A stretch of 64,000 bases of DNA from Flavobacterium sp. (GCF_017744675.1 NZ_JAGIAV010000005.1:62001-126000); one strand, 5' to 3'; positions 19,272 through 29,289 are shown, counted from the first letter of the stretch. Numbers and translations are program-made. Notes: generated from the sequence alone by a model not told the origin.

Positions 19272-20030
19272 ATGGGACAAAAGACAAATCCAATTGGAAA
19301 TAGACTTGGTATCATCAGAGGATGGGACTCAAACTGGTATGGTGGAAATGATTACGGCGATAAATTAGCTGAGGATCACAAAATCAGAAAGTATATCCAT
19401 GCTCGTTTATCAAAAGCTAGTGTATCAAAAGTAATCATCGAGAGAACTTTGAAACTTGTAACCGTTACTATCACTACTGCTAGACCTGGTATCATTATCG
19501 GAAAAGGCGGACAAGAGGTAGACAAGTTAAAAGAAGAACTTAAGAAAGTTACTGACAAAGAGGTTCAAATTAACATCTTTGAAATTAAAAGACCTGAGCT
19601 AGATGCTTATCTTGTGGCTACAAGCATCGCTCGTCAAATCGAAAGCCGTATTTCTTACAGACGTGCAATCAAAATGGCTATTGCTGCTTCTATGCGTATG
19701 AACGCTGAGGGTATCAAAGTTTTGATTTCTGGTCGTTTGAATGGTGCAGAGATGGCGCGTTCAGAAGGTTTCAAAGAAGGTAGAATTCCTCTATCAACTT
19801 TCAGAGCTGACATTGATTATGCTTTGGCTGAAGCTCACACTACTTACGGTAGAATGGGTATCAAAGTATGGATCATGAAAGGTGAAGTTTACGGTAAGAG
19901 AGAACTTTCTCCACTTGCTGGAATGGACAAAAAACAATCTGGTACAGGTGGTGGAAAAGGTGGAGATGCTCCTAGAGGCAAATCTAACTTTAACAAAGGT
20001 GGAAAACCAGACGCTCGTAAAAGAAAGTAA
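19272..20030 (+). CDS. rpsC: 30S ribosomal protein S3
   Basis: S3, 252 residues, forms part of the mRNA entry channel. It starts [20 protein letters not shown]. The KH domain carries [21 protein letters not shown] with the GxxG loop. The C-terminal half has [12 protein letters not shown] and the [17 protein letters not shown] end of the fold. A Gly/Lys-rich, probably disordered tail of about 30 residues follows and makes it longer than the E. coli protein (233). Confidence 0.99.
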   Translation: MGQKTNPIGNRLGIIRGWDSNWYGGNDYGDKLAEDHKIRKYIHARLSKASVSKVIIERTLKLVTVTITTARPGIIIGKGGQEVDKLKEELKKVTDKEVQINIFEIKRPELDAYLVATSIARQIESRISYRRAIKMAIAASMRMNAEGIKVLISGRLNGAEMARSEGFKEGRIPLSTFRADIDYALAEAHTTYGRMGIKVWIMKGEVYGKRELSPLAGMDKKQSGTGGGKGGDAPRGKSNFNKGGKPDARKRK

Positions 20031-20049
20031 ATTTTTAAACTAAAGAAAA

Positions 20050-20475
20050 ATGTTACAGCCTAAAAGAACAAAATACCGTAAGGTACAAAAAGGTAGAATG
20101 AAGGGTAACTCTCAAAGAGGGCATGAACTTTCAAATGGAATGTTTGGTATTAAATCTGTACATGAAGATGGAATGTTCTTAACATCTCGTCAAATCGAAG
20201 CTGCGCGTATCGCTGCAACTCGTTACATGAAGAGAGAGGGACAATTATGGATTAAAATTTTCCCAGACAAACCTATCACTAAGAAACCTCTTGAAGTACG
20301 TATGGGTAAAGGTAAAGGAGCAGTTGAGTATTGGGCTGCTGTTGTTAAACCAGGAAGAATTATGTTTGAAGTTGGAGGAGTTCCATTGTCAGTTGCAAAA
20401 GAGGCTTTACGTCTTGCAGCTCAAAAACTTCCAGTAAAAACTAAGTTCGTCGTTGCTAGAGATTTCGAAGCATAA
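20050..20475 (+). CDS. rplP: 50S ribosomal protein L16
   Basis: L16, 141 residues, helps position the aminoacyl-tRNA at the A site. It begins [19 protein letters not shown], and the conserved [29 protein letters not shown] stretch is intact. It lies 19 bases after rpsC and 12 before rpmC. Confidence 0.99.
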   Translation: MLQPKRTKYRKVQKGRMKGNSQRGHELSNGMFGIKSVHEDGMFLTSRQIEAARIAATRYMKREGQLWIKIFPDKPITKKPLEVRMGKGKGAVEYWAAVVKPGRIMFEVGGVPLSVAKEALRLAAQKLPVKTKFVVARDFEA

Positions 20476-20487
20476 TTTATATTTATT

Positions 20488-20679
20488 ATGAAACAATCAG
20501 AAATAAAAGATCTTTCTGCAGCGGAGTTGCAAGAAAAGCTTAGTCAAACTAAGAAAGTATATGCTGACCTAAAAATGGCTCATGCTATTTCTCCAATTGC
20601 TAACCCACTTCAAATTAGAAGCGTTAGAAGAACAGTTGCAAGATTGGCTACAGAGTTAACTAAAAGAGAGTTACAATAA
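20488..20679 (+). CDS. rpmC: 50S ribosomal protein L29
   Basis: L29, 63 residues, a two-helix protein beside L23 at the tunnel exit. MKQSEIKDLSAAELQEKLSQ and the end RSVRRTVARLATELTKRELQ fit the family. It stands between rplP and rpsQ as usual. Confidence 0.97.
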   Translation: MKQSEIKDLSAAELQEKLSQTKKVYADLKMAHAISPIANPLQIRSVRRTVARLATELTKRELQ

Positions 20680-20696
20680 TTGTATTCTGCTGAAAG

Positions 20697-20957
20697 ATGG
20701 AAGAAAAAAGAAATTTAAGAAAAGAAAGAATAGGTGTTGTTACTTCAAATAAGATGGATAAATCTATCGTTATTTCTGAAGTAAGAAAAGTAAAACACCC
20801 ATTATACGGTAAGTTCGTGTTGAAAACTAAGAAATATGTTGCACACGACGAAAAAAACGACTGTAACATTGGAGATACTGTAAGAATTAGCGAAACGCGT
20901 CCTTTAAGTAAAACAAAATGTTGGAGATTAGTTGAAATCTTAGAAAGAGCTAAATAA
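20697..20957 (+). CDS. rpsQ: 30S ribosomal protein S17
   Basis: S17, 86 residues, binds 16S rRNA early in assembly. The OB-fold signature [29 protein letters not shown] and the [28 protein letters not shown] motif are clear. It ends 2 bases before rplN, which suggests translational coupling. Confidence 0.98.
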   Translation: MEEKRNLRKERIGVVTSNKMDKSIVISEVRKVKHPLYGKFVLKTKKYVAHDEKNDCNIGDTVRISETRPLSKTKCWRLVEILERAK

Positions 20958-20959
20958 TT

Positions 20960-21328
20960 ATGGTACAACAAGAATCAAGACTAAAAGTAGCAGATAACAC
21001 GGGAGCTAAGGAAGTTTTAACTATTCGTGTTTTAGGAGGTACTAAAAGAAGATATGCCTCTGTTGGTGACAAAATTGTAGTTTCTATCAAAGATGCAACT
21101 CCAAACGGAAACGTGAAAAAAGGAGCTGTTTCAACTGCAGTTGTTGTACGTACTAAAAAAGAAGTGAGAAGAGCTGATGGTTCTTATATCCGTTTCGATG
21201 ACAATGCATGTGTTCTTTTGAATGCTGCAGGGGAAATGAGAGGAACTCGTGTTTTTGGTCCGGTAGCAAGAGAACTTCGTGAAAAACAATTCATGAAAAT
21301 TGTATCATTAGCACCAGAAGTGCTTTAA
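20960..21328 (+). CDS. rplN: 50S ribosomal protein L14
   Basis: L14, 122 residues, at the subunit interface. The start [19 protein letters not shown] and the family motif [18 protein letters not shown] are unmistakable, and the length is exactly typical. It opens the spc part of the block, without a promoter of its own that I can see. Confidence 0.99.
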
Positions 21329-21339
21329 TTCGTTTTAAG

Positions 21340-21654
21340 ATGATAAAGCTAAAAATAAAATCAGGAGATATCGTAAGAGTTATTGCTGGAGACCATAAAG
21401 GTGCTGAAGGTAAAGTTTTACGTGTTTACCGTGAAAAAAACAAAGCGATAGTTGAAGGTGTGAACTTGGTTTCAAAACATACTAAACCAAGTGCTAAAAA
21501 CCCTCAAGGTGGTATCGTTAAGAAAGAAGCTTCTATTCAAATTTCTAACATTGCTTTAATTGATCCTAAAACTAAGGAAACAACTAGAGTAGGTATTAGA
21601 GTAGAAGGAGATAAGAAAGTAAGATTTTCAAAAAAATCTAATCAAGTACTATAG
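21340..21654 (+). CDS. rplX: 50S ribosomal protein L24
   Basis: L24, 104 residues, an assembly initiator. The KOW motif [37 protein letters not shown] lies at the start and [22 protein letters not shown] after it. The rplX-rplE junction is 2 bases. In E. coli the S8 repressor site lies at this junction; I see no comparable hairpin here. Confidence 0.98.
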
Positions 21655-21656
21655 TA

Positions 21657-22208
21657 ATGGCATATACACCTAGACTAAAAGAAGAATATAAGAGTAGAGT
21701 AATCTCTGCTCTTAAAGAAGAGTTCGGATATACAAACGTAATGCAAGTTCCAAAACTTGAAAAAATCGTTTTGAGCCGTGGAGTTGGTGCAGCTGTATCT
21801 GATAAAAAACTTATTGACTATGCAGTTGATGAGTTAACAAAGATCACTGGACAAAAAGCAGTTTCTACAATCTCTAAGAAAGACGTTGCGTCTTTCAAAT
21901 TGAGAAAAGGAATGCCTATTGGGGCAAAAGTTACTTTACGTGGAGAAAGAATGTATGAGTTTTTAGATAGACTTATTACTTCTGCTTTACCACGTGTAAG
22001 AGATTTCAGTGGTATTAAAGCTACTGGTTTCGACGGAAGGGGTAACTACAATCTTGGAGTTTTAGAGCAAATCATTTTCCCAGAAATTGATATTGACAAA
22101 GTAAACAAAATTTCAGGAATGGATATTACTTTTGTTACTACTGCAAAAACTGATAAGGAAGCAAAGTCATTATTGGCTGAATTAGGATTACCTTTTAAAA
22201 AGAATTAA
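21657..22208 (+). CDS. rplE: 50S ribosomal protein L5
   Basis: L5, 183 residues, binds 5S rRNA and contacts the P-site tRNA. It begins [15 protein letters not shown] and contains [25 protein letters not shown] and [21 protein letters not shown], both diagnostic. It follows rplX by 2 bases and precedes rpsN by 3. Confidence 0.99.
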   Translation: MAYTPRLKEEYKSRVISALKEEFGYTNVMQVPKLEKIVLSRGVGAAVSDKKLIDYAVDELTKITGQKAVSTISKKDVASFKLRKGMPIGAKVTLRGERMYEFLDRLITSALPRVRDFSGIKATGFDGRGNYNLGVLEQIIFPEIDIDKVNKISGMDITFVTTAKTDKEAKSLLAELGLPFKKN

Positions 22209-22211
22209 GAC

Positions 22212-22481
22212 ATGGCTAAAGAATCAATGAAAGCCCGCGAGGTGAAAAGAGAGAAAACGGTAGCTAAGTATGCTGAGAAGAGAAAAGCTTTATTAGAAGC
22301 TGGAGACTACGAAGGTTTACAAAGATTACCTAAAAATGCTTCACCAGTTCGTTTACACAACCGTTGTAAATTAACAGGTAGACCTAGAGGTTATATCCGT
22401 CAATTCGGTATTTCACGTGTAACTTTCCGTGAAATGGCTAACAATGGATTAATTCCAGGAGTTAAAAAGGCTTCTTGGTAA
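22212..22481 (+). CDS. rpsN: 30S ribosomal protein S14, zinc-independent type
   Basis: S14, 89 residues. It is the long form without the two CxxC zinc pairs; only one Cys (in [12 protein letters not shown]) remains. The C-terminal signature [25 protein letters not shown] is complete. The last codons contain the TTG of a promoter that appears to serve rpsH, so rpsN may be the last gene of the first part of the spc operon. Confidence 0.98.
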
Positions 22482-22505
22482 TCTCGCAATAAGTTATTAC
22501 TTTTG
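22475..22505 (+). promoter_or_regulatory. Internal promoter upstream of rpsH
   Basis: TTG at 22475-22477 (inside the end of rpsN) and TACTTTTG at 22498-22505, spacing 20, fit the same consensus as the rpsL and rplC promoters. It would start an RNA near 22511 with a 75-base leader before rpsH. Confidence 0.75.
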
Positions 22506-22527
22506 CAAACCAAAAAATAATTTTTAA

Positions 22528-22580
22528 TTGATTAAAGGTTCGGGAAACGAGTGTTTCCCGAAAACCATAATCGCAATCAA
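22528..22580 (+). promoter_or_regulatory. Structured leader of rpsH, candidate S8-binding site
   Basis: Three stacked helices: TTGATT (22528-22533) with AATCAA (22575-22580); GGTT (22537-22540) with AACC (22563-22566); CGGGAAAC (22541-22548) with GTTTCCCG (22553-22560). The loop is GAGT and a two-A bulge sits at 22561-22562. An internal loop separates the outer helix. No T run follows, so it is not a terminator. It ends 6 bases before the rpsH ATG. Confidence 0.6.
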
Positions 22581-22586
22581 ATACAT

Positions 22587-22985
22587 ATGTATACAGATCC
22601 TATTGCAGATTATTTGACTAGAGTTCGTAACGCTGTGGCTGCAAACCACAAAGTTGTTGAAATTCCAGCATCTAATCTAAAAAAAGAGATAACTAAGATC
22701 TTATTTGATCAAGGTTACATCTTGAGTTACAAATTTGAGCAGAACACTGTACAAGGTTCTATCAAAATTGCTTTGAAGTATGATAAAGATACTAAAGAGC
22801 CTGTAATCAAAGATATCCAAAGAATTAGTAAACCTGGTTTACGTAAGTACGCAGGTGCTGCCAAATTACCAAGAATCCTTAATGGATTAGGAATTGCTAT
22901 CGTTTCTACATCAAAAGGTTTGATGACTGGAAAACAAGCGAAGCAATTAAATGTAGGTGGTGAAGTAATTTGTTACGTATACTAA
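22587..22985 (+). CDS. rpsH: 30S ribosomal protein S8
   Basis: S8, 132 residues, binds helix 21 of 16S rRNA and represses the spc operon in E. coli. I start it at the ATG at 22587 (MYTDPIADYLTRVRNAV). An in-frame GTG at 22551 would lie inside the leader hairpin and add 12 residues not found in S8. The C-terminal signature GLGIAIVSTSKGLMTGKQAKQLNVGGEVICYVY is complete. First gene after the internal promoter and structured leader. Confidence 0.98.
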   Translation: MYTDPIADYLTRVRNAVAANHKVVEIPASNLKKEITKILFDQGYILSYKFEQNTVQGSIKIALKYDKDTKEPVIKDIQRISKPGLRKYAGAAKLPRILNGLGIAIVSTSKGLMTGKQAKQLNVGGEVICYVY

Positions 22986-23003
22986 TTTTAAACACTAGAT
23001 AAG

Positions 23004-23546
23004 ATGTCAAGAATAGGTAAAAGCCCAATTGTAATTCCTGCTGGTGTAACTGTTGAAGTTAAAGACGGTAGTATTACAGTAAAAGGAAAAAGAGGTCAAC
23101 TAACTCAGGAGTTTTCGGACGTAACTGTAAAAGTTGAAGGTGATCAAATCGTAGTAGAAAGATCATCTGATTATAAAGACCAAAGAGCAAAACACGGATT
23201 ATACAGAGCATTAATCAGTAACATGATTGTTGGTGTATCTGAAGGTTTTACAAAAGAACTTGAATTAGTTGGAGTTGGTTATAGAGCTTCAAACCAAGGA
23301 CAAAAGTTAGATTTAGCTCTTGGATATTCTCACAATATTGTTTTAGAAATTGCTCCAGAAGTATCTCTAGAAACAATATCTGAAAAAGGTAAGAACCCAA
23401 TCGTAAAATTAACATCATTTGATAAACAACTTTTAGGACAAGTTGCTGCGAAAATCAGAGGTTTCCGTAAGCCAGAGCCATACAAAGGAAAAGGTGTTAA
23501 ATTTGTGGGTGAAGTATTAAGAAGAAAAGCAGGTAAATCAGCTTAA
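23004..23546 (+). CDS. rplF: 50S ribosomal protein L6
   Basis: L6, 180 residues, near the sarcin-ricin loop. It starts [19 protein letters not shown] and carries [24 protein letters not shown] and [29 protein letters not shown] in the second domain, which are family hallmarks. It lies 18 bases after rpsH. Confidence 0.99.
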   Translation: MSRIGKSPIVIPAGVTVEVKDGSITVKGKRGQLTQEFSDVTVKVEGDQIVVERSSDYKDQRAKHGLYRALISNMIVGVSEGFTKELELVGVGYRASNQGQKLDLALGYSHNIVLEIAPEVSLETISEKGKNPIVKLTSFDKQLLGQVAAKIRGFRKPEPYKGKGVKFVGEVLRRKAGKSA

Positions 23547-23557
23547 AATATAAGATT

Positions 23558-23908
23558 ATGTCATTAACAAAATCTGAAAGAAGACAGAGAATTAAATTCA
23601 GAATTAGAAAATCGGTTAGTGGTTCTGCTGCAAGACCAAGACTTTCTGTATTTAGAAGTAATAAAGAAATTTACGCTCAAATCATTGATGATGTAAATGG
23701 AGTTACTATCTTAGCTGCATCTTCTAGAGAAAAAGAAATAGGAAAAGGTACTAACGTTGAAGTAGCTGCTGCTGTTGGAAAATTAGTTGCAGAGAAAGCG
23801 TTAAAAGCTGGGATCGATACTATCACTTTCGATAGAGGTGGGTATTTATATCACGGTCGTATTAAATCATTAGCAGAAGGCGCAAGAGCCGCTGGACTTA
23901 AATTCTAA
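23558..23908 (+). CDS. rplR: 50S ribosomal protein L18
   Basis: L18, 116 residues, carries 5S rRNA into the large subunit. [20 protein letters not shown] and the end [26 protein letters not shown] are the standard motifs. Spacing is 11 bases after rplF and 6 before rpsE. Confidence 0.99.
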   Translation: MSLTKSERRQRIKFRIRKSVSGSAARPRLSVFRSNKEIYAQIIDDVNGVTILAASSREKEIGKGTNVEVAAAVGKLVAEKALKAGIDTITFDRGGYLYHGRIKSLAEGARAAGLKF

Positions 23909-23914
23909 TATATT

Positions 23915-24436
23915 ATGTCTAAATACAAAAATGTAGAATTGGTAAAACCTAGTGGTCTTGAATTAAAAGATCGTCTAGTTAGTGTTAATCGTGTTACTAA
24001 AGTTACAAAAGGAGGTAGAGCTTTCGGTTTTTCTGCTATTGTAGTTGTAGGTGATGAAAATGGAGTAGTTGGTCACGGATTAGGAAAATCTAAAGACGTT
24101 TCTGAAGCAATTGCGAAAGCAGTAGAAGATGCAAAGAAAAACTTAGTTAGAATTCCTTTAAATGGTCAATCAGTTCCTCACGAACAAAAAGGTAAATTTG
24201 GTGGTGCACGCGTATTCTTAATTCCAGCATCTCATGGTACTGGAGTTATCGCTGGTGGAGCTGTTCGTTCAGTTCTTGAGTCAGTAGGTATTCACGATGT
24301 ATTGTCTAAATCTCAAGGATCATCAAATCCACATAACGTAGTAAAAGCAACTTTTGATGCTTTATTGCAAATGAGAAGCGCTCACACTGTTGCAAAACAA
24401 AGAGGTGTTTCTTTAGAGAAAGTTTTTAAAGGTTAA
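23915..24436 (+). CDS. rpsE: 30S ribosomal protein S5
   Basis: S5, 173 residues, shapes the mRNA entry and decoding fidelity. [31 protein letters not shown] and the [23 protein letters not shown] helix are typical of the N-terminal domain. The C-terminal half contains [20 protein letters not shown] and [15 protein letters not shown]. Confidence 0.99.
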
Positions 24437-24446
24437 TTAGGAAATT

Positions 24447-24629
24447 ATGGCTAAATTATTAGTAAAACAAGTAAGAAGCAAAATCAACTGCCCTCTTTCT
24501 CAAAAGAGAGGTTTGGAAGCTTTAGGTCTACGTAAAATTGGACAAGTTGTGGAGCATGAGTCAAATCCTGCTATCCTTGGGATGATAAACAAAGTTAAAC
24601 ACTTAGTTTCTGTTGAAGAAGCTAAATAA
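24447..24629 (+). CDS. rpmD: 50S ribosomal protein L30
   Basis: L30, 60 residues, a small protein present in many but not all bacteria. [35 protein letters not shown] fits the family, as does its normal place between rpsE and rplO. Confidence 0.97.
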   Translation: MAKLLVKQVRSKINCPLSQKRGLEALGLRKIGQVVEHESNPAILGMINKVKHLVSVEEAK

Positions 24630-24640
24630 CAAATACTGTT

Positions 24641-25093
24641 ATGAATTTAAGTAACTTACAACCTGCTGAAGGATCTACACACAATCAAAATAAAAGATTA
24701 GGTAGAGGAGAAGGCTCTGGAAAAGGTGGTACCGCTGCAAGAGGACACAAAGGAGCTAAATCTCGTTCTGGTTATTCTAAAAAGATTGGTTTTGAAGGAG
24801 GACAAATGCCACTTCAAAGACGTGTACCTAAGTTTGGTTTCAAAAACATCAATCGTAAAGAATACGAAGGTGTTAATTTAGATACTCTTCAATTACTAGT
24901 TGACAATGGTGCAATTACTGATTCTGTATCAATGGCAGAATTTGTAGCAAATCGTCTAGCTACTAAAAATGAAATCGTTAAGATTTTAGGTAGAGGAGAA
25001 TTGAAAGCAAAATTAAAAGTAACTGCCCACAAATTTACTGCTACTGCAAAAGCTGCTATCGAAGCTGCTGGTGGAGAAGCTGTAACTATATAA
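24641..25093 (+). CDS. rplO: 50S ribosomal protein L15
   Basis: L15, 150 residues, a late-assembly protein. The glycine-rich start NKRLGRGEGSGKGGTAARGHKGAKSRSG and the signature EGGQMPLQRRVPKFGFKN are clear. It lies 13 bases before secY. Confidence 0.99.
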   Translation: MNLSNLQPAEGSTHNQNKRLGRGEGSGKGGTAARGHKGAKSRSGYSKKIGFEGGQMPLQRRVPKFGFKNINRKEYEGVNLDTLQLLVDNGAITDSVSMAEFVANRLATKNEIVKILGRGELKAKLKVTAHKFTATAKAAIEAAGGEAVTI

Positions 25094-25106
25094 CTTATCT
25101 ATTAAG

Positions 25107-26453
25107 ATGAAGAAATTTATTGAATCAATAAGTAATGTTTGGAAAATCGAAGAACTAAAGAATAGAATCTTAATTACTTTAGGATTACTTTTAGTATATC
25201 GTTTTGGAGCACACGTTACGCTTCCTGGAATTGACGCAACGCAATTGACTGGTTTAGCGGGACAAACTAAAAATGGTCTAGGATCTATTCTAGACATGTT
25301 CACCGGGGGTGCTTTCTCTAAGGCTTCAGTTTTTGCCTTAGGTATCATGCCTTATATTTCTGCGTCTATTGTTGTTCAGTTAATGGGAATTGCGATTCCA
25401 TATTTACAAAAACTTCAAAATGATGGGGAAAGTGGTAGAAAAAAGATTAATCAAATCACTCGTTGGTTGACAATCGCTATCACATTGGTTCAAGGTCCAA
25501 CTTATATCTATAATTTATACAGAACATTGCCTAGTAATGCATTTTTGCTAGGCTTTAATTCACCTGAATTTTTGTTCTCGTCTGTTATCATTTTAGTTAC
25601 AGGTACAATTTTTGCTATGTGGCTTGGTGAGAAAATTACAGATAAAGGTATTGGAAATGGTATTTCATTGTTAATTATGGTTGGTATTTTAGCACGTTTA
25701 CCGCAAGCTTTTATTCAAGAGTTTACAACACGTGTTACCAATAACAATGGAGGTCCAATGTTATTAGTTATTGAAATTATTGTGTGGCTGTTAGTTATCA
25801 TTTCTTGTGTATTGCTTACAATGGCAGTACGTAAAATTCCAGTACAATACGCTCGTCGTACAACAACTGGAGATTACGAGCAAGATTTGGCAGGAGGTAA
25901 TAGACAATGGATTCCTCTAAAGCTTAATGCTTCTGGAGTTATGCCAATCATTTTTGCTCAGGCAATTATGTTTATCCCTGCAGCAGTGGCTGGATTGTCT
26001 AAATCAGATACATCACAATCTATTGTTGGTGCATTTAGTAATATGTTTGGTTTCTGGTATAATTTTGTTTTTGCAACTTTAATTATTGTATTTACATTCT
26101 TTTATACTGCAATCACCGTTCCTACTAACAAAATGGCTGATGATTTAAAAAGAAGCGGTGGTTTTATTCCAGGCGTACGTCCAGGAGCAGAAACTTCTGA
26201 TTTCCTTGATAAAGTGATGTCTTTAATAACTTTCCCAGGATCTTTATTCCTTGCTTTGATTGCTGTGTTCCCAGCTATTGTTGTAAGTATTATGGATGTA
26301 CAACAATCTTGGGCAATGTTTTTTGGAGGTACCTCATTAATAATTATGGTTGGAGTTGCAATAGATACTATTCAACAAATCAATTCATACTTGTTAAACA
26401 AACATTATGATGGTTTAATGAAGACTGGTAAAAATAGAAAAGCGGTAGCTTAA
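25107..26453 (+). CDS. secY: Preprotein translocase subunit SecY
   Basis: The channel-forming subunit of the Sec translocon in the inner membrane, 448 residues with ten hydrophobic segments. [12 protein letters not shown] near the start, the plug region around [27 protein letters not shown] and the cytoplasmic loop [11 protein letters not shown] are typical. [18 protein letters not shown] lies in the ribosome- and SecA-binding loop. Its position between rplO and infA is conserved across bacteria. Confidence 0.99.
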   Translation: MKKFIESISNVWKIEELKNRILITLGLLLVYRFGAHVTLPGIDATQLTGLAGQTKNGLGSILDMFTGGAFSKASVFALGIMPYISASIVVQLMGIAIPYLQKLQNDGESGRKKINQITRWLTIAITLVQGPTYIYNLYRTLPSNAFLLGFNSPEFLFSSVIILVTGTIFAMWLGEKITDKGIGNGISLLIMVGILARLPQAFIQEFTTRVTNNNGGPMLLVIEIIVWLLVIISCVLLTMAVRKIPVQYARRTTTGDYEQDLAGGNRQWIPLKLNASGVMPIIFAQAIMFIPAAVAGLSKSDTSQSIVGAFSNMFGFWYNFVFATLIIVFTFFYTAITVPTNKMADDLKRSGGFIPGVRPGAETSDFLDKVMSLITFPGSLFLALIAVFPAIVVSIMDVQQSWAMFFGGTSLIIMVGVAIDTIQQINSYLLNKHYDGLMKTGKNRKAVA

Positions 26454-26460
26454 TATATTT

Positions 26461-26676
26461 ATGGCAAAACAATCAGCAATAGAACAAGACGGATCAATTA
26501 TAGAAGCATTATCTAATGCAATGTTCCGTGTAGAGTTAGAAAATGGACATATTGTAATTGCTCATATTTCTGGTAAAATGCGTATGCATTACATCAAATT
26601 ATTACCTGGTGATAAAGTGAAACTAGAAATGAGTCCTTACGATTTGTCAAAAGCAAGAATTACTTATCGATATTAA
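26461..26676 (+). CDS. infA: Translation initiation factor IF-1
   Basis: IF-1, 71 residues, blocks the A site during initiation. The OB-fold sequence [26 protein letters not shown], then [34 protein letters not shown], is the standard one. It lies 7 bases after secY and 12 before rpmJ. Confidence 0.99.
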   Translation: MAKQSAIEQDGSIIEALSNAMFRVELENGHIVIAHISGKMRMHYIKLLPGDKVKLEMSPYDLSKARITYRY

Positions 26677-26688
26677 AGGATATTCACT

Positions 26689-26805
26689 ATGAAAGTTAGA
26701 GCATCAGTAAAAAAGAGAAGTGCCGAGTGCATTATCGTGCGTAGAAAAGGGAGACTGTACGTAATAAACAAAAAGAATCCTAGATTTAAACAAAGACAAG
26801 GATAA
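26689..26805 (+). CDS. rpmJ: 50S ribosomal protein L36, zinc-independent type
   Basis: A 38-residue gene from ATG at 26689 to TAA at 26805, reading [20 protein letters not shown] and ending NPRFKQRQG. Length, sequence and position between infA and rpsM identify L36. The usual zinc ligands (three Cys and one His) are missing except for Cys14, so this is the C-minus form. The rpsM ATG follows 2 bases after its stop. Confidence 0.96.
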
Positions 26806-26807
26806 TT

Positions 26808-27182
26808 ATGGCAAGAATAGCAGGGGTAGATATCCCAAAAAACAAAAGAGGTGTTATCGCACTTACCTATATTTTCGGATTAGGAAAAAGTAGAGCTATT
26901 GAGATTTTAGAAAAAGCTCAAGTTAGCCAAGATAAAAAAGTTCAAGATTGGAATGATGACGAGATCGGAGCGATTCGTGAAGCTGTTTCATTTTACAAAA
27001 TTGAAGGAGAATTACGTTCTGAAATTTCTTTAAACATTAAACGTTTAATGGATATTGGATGTTACAGAGGTATTCGTCATAGATCTGGTCTTCCATTAAG
27101 AGGACAAAGAACTAAAAACAACTCAAGAACAAGAAAAGGTAAAAGAAAAACTGTTGCTAACAAGAAAAAAGCAACTAAATAA
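26808..27182 (+). CDS. rpsM: 30S ribosomal protein S13
   Basis: S13, 124 residues, makes inter-subunit bridges and contacts the P-site tRNA. It begins [26 protein letters not shown] and has the [25 protein letters not shown] signature near the end. It opens the alpha-operon part. No S4-type pseudoknot can sit in front of it because only 2 bases separate it from rpmJ. Confidence 0.99.
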   Translation: MARIAGVDIPKNKRGVIALTYIFGLGKSRAIEILEKAQVSQDKKVQDWNDDEIGAIREAVSFYKIEGELRSEISLNIKRLMDIGCYRGIRHRSGLPLRGQRTKNNSRTRKGKRKTVANKKKATK

Positions 27183-27190
27183 TAAGTAAT

Positions 27191-27574
27191 ATGGCTAAAG
27201 CAACTGCAAAAAAACGTAAAGTTATCGTTGAATCAACGGGTGAGGCTCATATTTCTGCCACTTTTAATAACATTATTATTTCTTTGACTAATAAGAAAGG
27301 TGAAGTTATCTCTTGGTCTTCAGCTGGTAAAATGGGTTTCAGAGGTTCTAAAAAGAACACTCCTTATGCGGCTCAAATGGCAGCAGAAGATTGCGCTAAA
27401 GTAGCACTTGAGGCAGGACTTAAAAAAGTGAAAGTTTATGTAAAAGGACCAGGTAACGGACGTGAGTCTGCTATCCGTTCTATTCATAACGGTGGAATTG
27501 AAGTTACTGAAATTATTGATGTTACTCCAATGCCACACAACGGATGTCGTCCTCCAAAAAGACGTAGAGTTTAA
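27191..27574 (+). CDS. rpsK: 30S ribosomal protein S11
   Basis: S11, 127 residues, forms the platform near the E-site codon. [48 protein letters not shown] and the end [16 protein letters not shown] are diagnostic. It is followed by a 91-base gap holding the rpsD leader. Confidence 0.99.
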   Translation: MAKATAKKRKVIVESTGEAHISATFNNIIISLTNKKGEVISWSSAGKMGFRGSKKNTPYAAQMAAEDCAKVALEAGLKKVKVYVKGPGNGRESAIRSIHNGGIEVTEIIDVTPMPHNGCRPPKRRRV

Positions 27575-27597
27575 TTTTTTATTTTTATAGTATAAAC

Positions 27598-27651
27598 AAG
27601 GTAGAACATAGATTATCGAAGGATTAGACCTGAATTCATAATTTCTACCTT
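27598..27651 (+). promoter_or_regulatory. Structured leader of rpsD, candidate S4-responsive element
   Basis: AAGGTAGAA (27598-27606) pairs with TTCTACCTT (27643-27651). ATTAT (27612-27616) pairs with ATAAT (27638-27642). GAA (27618-27620) pairs with TTC (27635-27637), and GG (27621-27622) with CC (27629-27630). The 3' strands are contiguous and the 5' side has a 5-base internal loop. Eight Ts at 27655-27662 follow, just before the ATG, so it could also act as an attenuator. Confidence 0.6.
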
Positions 27652-27665
27652 AAATTTTTTTTAAA

Positions 27666-28271
27666 ATGGCAAGATATACTGGTCCTAAAACCAAAATCGC
27701 TCGTAAATTTGGCGAAGCAATCTTCGGAGATGATAAATCTTTCGAAAAAAGAAATTACCCACCTGGACAACACGGGATGGCTAAAAAAAGAGGAAAAAAA
27801 TCTGAGTACGCTGTTCAGTTAATGGAAAAGCAAAAAGCTAAATATTCTTATGGAATTTTAGAAAAACAATTCAGAAATTTATTCGAAAAAGCATCAGCAA
27901 CTAAAGGAGTAACTGGTGAAGTTTTATTACAATTATGCGAGGCAAGATTGGATAATGTTGTTTTTAGAATGGGAATTGCTCCATCTAGAAGAGGTGCGCG
28001 TCAAATCGTTTCTCACAGACACATTACTGTAAATGGAGAGGTTGTTAATATTCCTTCTTACCACCTTAAGCCTGGTGATAAAGTTGCAGTTCGTGAAAAA
28101 TCTAAATCTTTAGAAGCTATCGAACGTTCTTTATCAAATTCAAGTCATGTTTATGAATGGATTACTTGGAACAATGATCTTAAAGAAGGAACTTTCGTTT
28201 CTGTACCTGCGAGACTTCAAATTCCAGAAAACATTAAAGAACAATTAATCGTAGAGTTGTACAACAAATAA
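27666..28271 (+). CDS. rpsD: 30S ribosomal protein S4
   Basis: S4, 201 residues, a primary 16S rRNA binder and the alpha-operon autoregulator in E. coli. It starts [21 protein letters not shown]. The S4 RNA-binding motif [39 protein letters not shown] is intact. The N-terminal part has no CxxC zinc site, so it is the zinc-free form. A structured leader precedes it; rpoA follows 21 bases on. Confidence 0.99.
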
Positions 28272-28292
28272 TAATTGACTTAGTCGAAATTT

Positions 28293-29285
28293 ATGGCAAT
28301 ATTTAATTTTCAAAAGCCCGATAAAGTTATCATGATCGATTCAACCGATTTTGAAGGTAAATTTGAGTTTAGACCTTTAGAACCTGGTTACGGATTGACA
28401 GTTGGTAATGCACTTAGAAGAGTTTTGCTTTCAGCGTTAGAAGGTTATGCAATTACATCTGTTCGTATCGAAGGTGTAGATCATGAGTTTTCTACTATTT
28501 CAGGTGTTGTTGAGGATGTTACCGAAATTATCCTTAATCTAAAACAAGTACGTTTCAAACGTCAGATTGAAGATATCGATAATGAATCAGTTACTATTTC
28601 TGTTTCTGGTAAAGATCAATTAACAGCAGGTGATTTTCAAAAATTTATTTCAGGTTTCCAAGTTCTAAATCCAGACCTTGTAATCTGTAATTTAGATTCT
28701 AAAATCAAATTGAATTTCGATTTAACTATCGAAAAAGGTAGAGGATACGTGCCTGCTGAAGAGAACAAAAAACAGAATGCTGCAATTGGAACGATTTTTA
28801 CAGATTCTATTTTTACTCCGGTAAAAAATGTAAAATATGCAATCGAAAATTTCCGTGTAGAGCAAAAAACAGATTACGAAAAGTTAGTTTTTGAAATCAA
28901 AACTGATGGATCTATTAATCCAAAAGATGCTCTTACTGAAGCTGCTAAAGTTTTAATTCACCATTTCATGTTATTCTCTGATGAAAGAATTACACTTGAG
29001 GCTGACGAAATTGCACAAACAGAATCGTATGATGAAGAGTCATTGCATATGAGACAATTGCTTAAAACTAAGCTTGTTGATATGGATTTATCTGTGAGAG
29101 CATTAAATTGCTTGAAAGCGGCTGAAGTTGATACACTTGGTGATTTAGTATCGTTCAATAAAAATGACCTAATGAAATTCCGTAATTTTGGTAAAAAATC
29201 TTTAACTGAACTTGATGAACTTGTTGCAGTGAAGAATTTAACTTTCGGAATGGATTTAGCTAAATACAAATTAGATAAAGAATAA
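28293..29285 (+). CDS. rpoA: DNA-directed RNA polymerase subunit alpha
   Basis: Alpha subunit, 330 residues. The N-terminal domain dimerises and holds beta and beta' ([42 protein letters not shown]). The C-terminal domain (about 250-330) contacts promoter DNA and activators ([42 protein letters not shown]). Standard length and position between rpsD and rplQ. Confidence 0.99.
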   Translation: MAIFNFQKPDKVIMIDSTDFEGKFEFRPLEPGYGLTVGNALRRVLLSALEGYAITSVRIEGVDHEFSTISGVVEDVTEIILNLKQVRFKRQIEDIDNESVTISVSGKDQLTAGDFQKFISGFQVLNPDLVICNLDSKIKLNFDLTIEKGRGYVPAEENKKQNAAIGTIFTDSIFTPVKNVKYAIENFRVEQKTDYEKLVFEIKTDGSINPKDALTEAAKVLIHHFMLFSDERITLEADEIAQTESYDEESLHMRQLLKTKLVDMDLSVRALNCLKAAEVDTLGDLVSFNKNDLMKFRNFGKKSLTELDELVAVKNLTFGMDLAKYKLDKE

Positions 29286-29289
29286 TTTA

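Noticed and set aside
22541-22560. Perfect hairpin before rpsH read as a terminator
   Set aside because: It is followed by AAAACC and not a T run, and lies just downstream of a promoter and before an essential gene. A leader element is the better reading.
22551-22586. GTG start for rpsH
   Set aside because: It lies in the 3' half of the leader hairpin and adds residues not present in S8 proteins. The ATG at 22587 fits the family.
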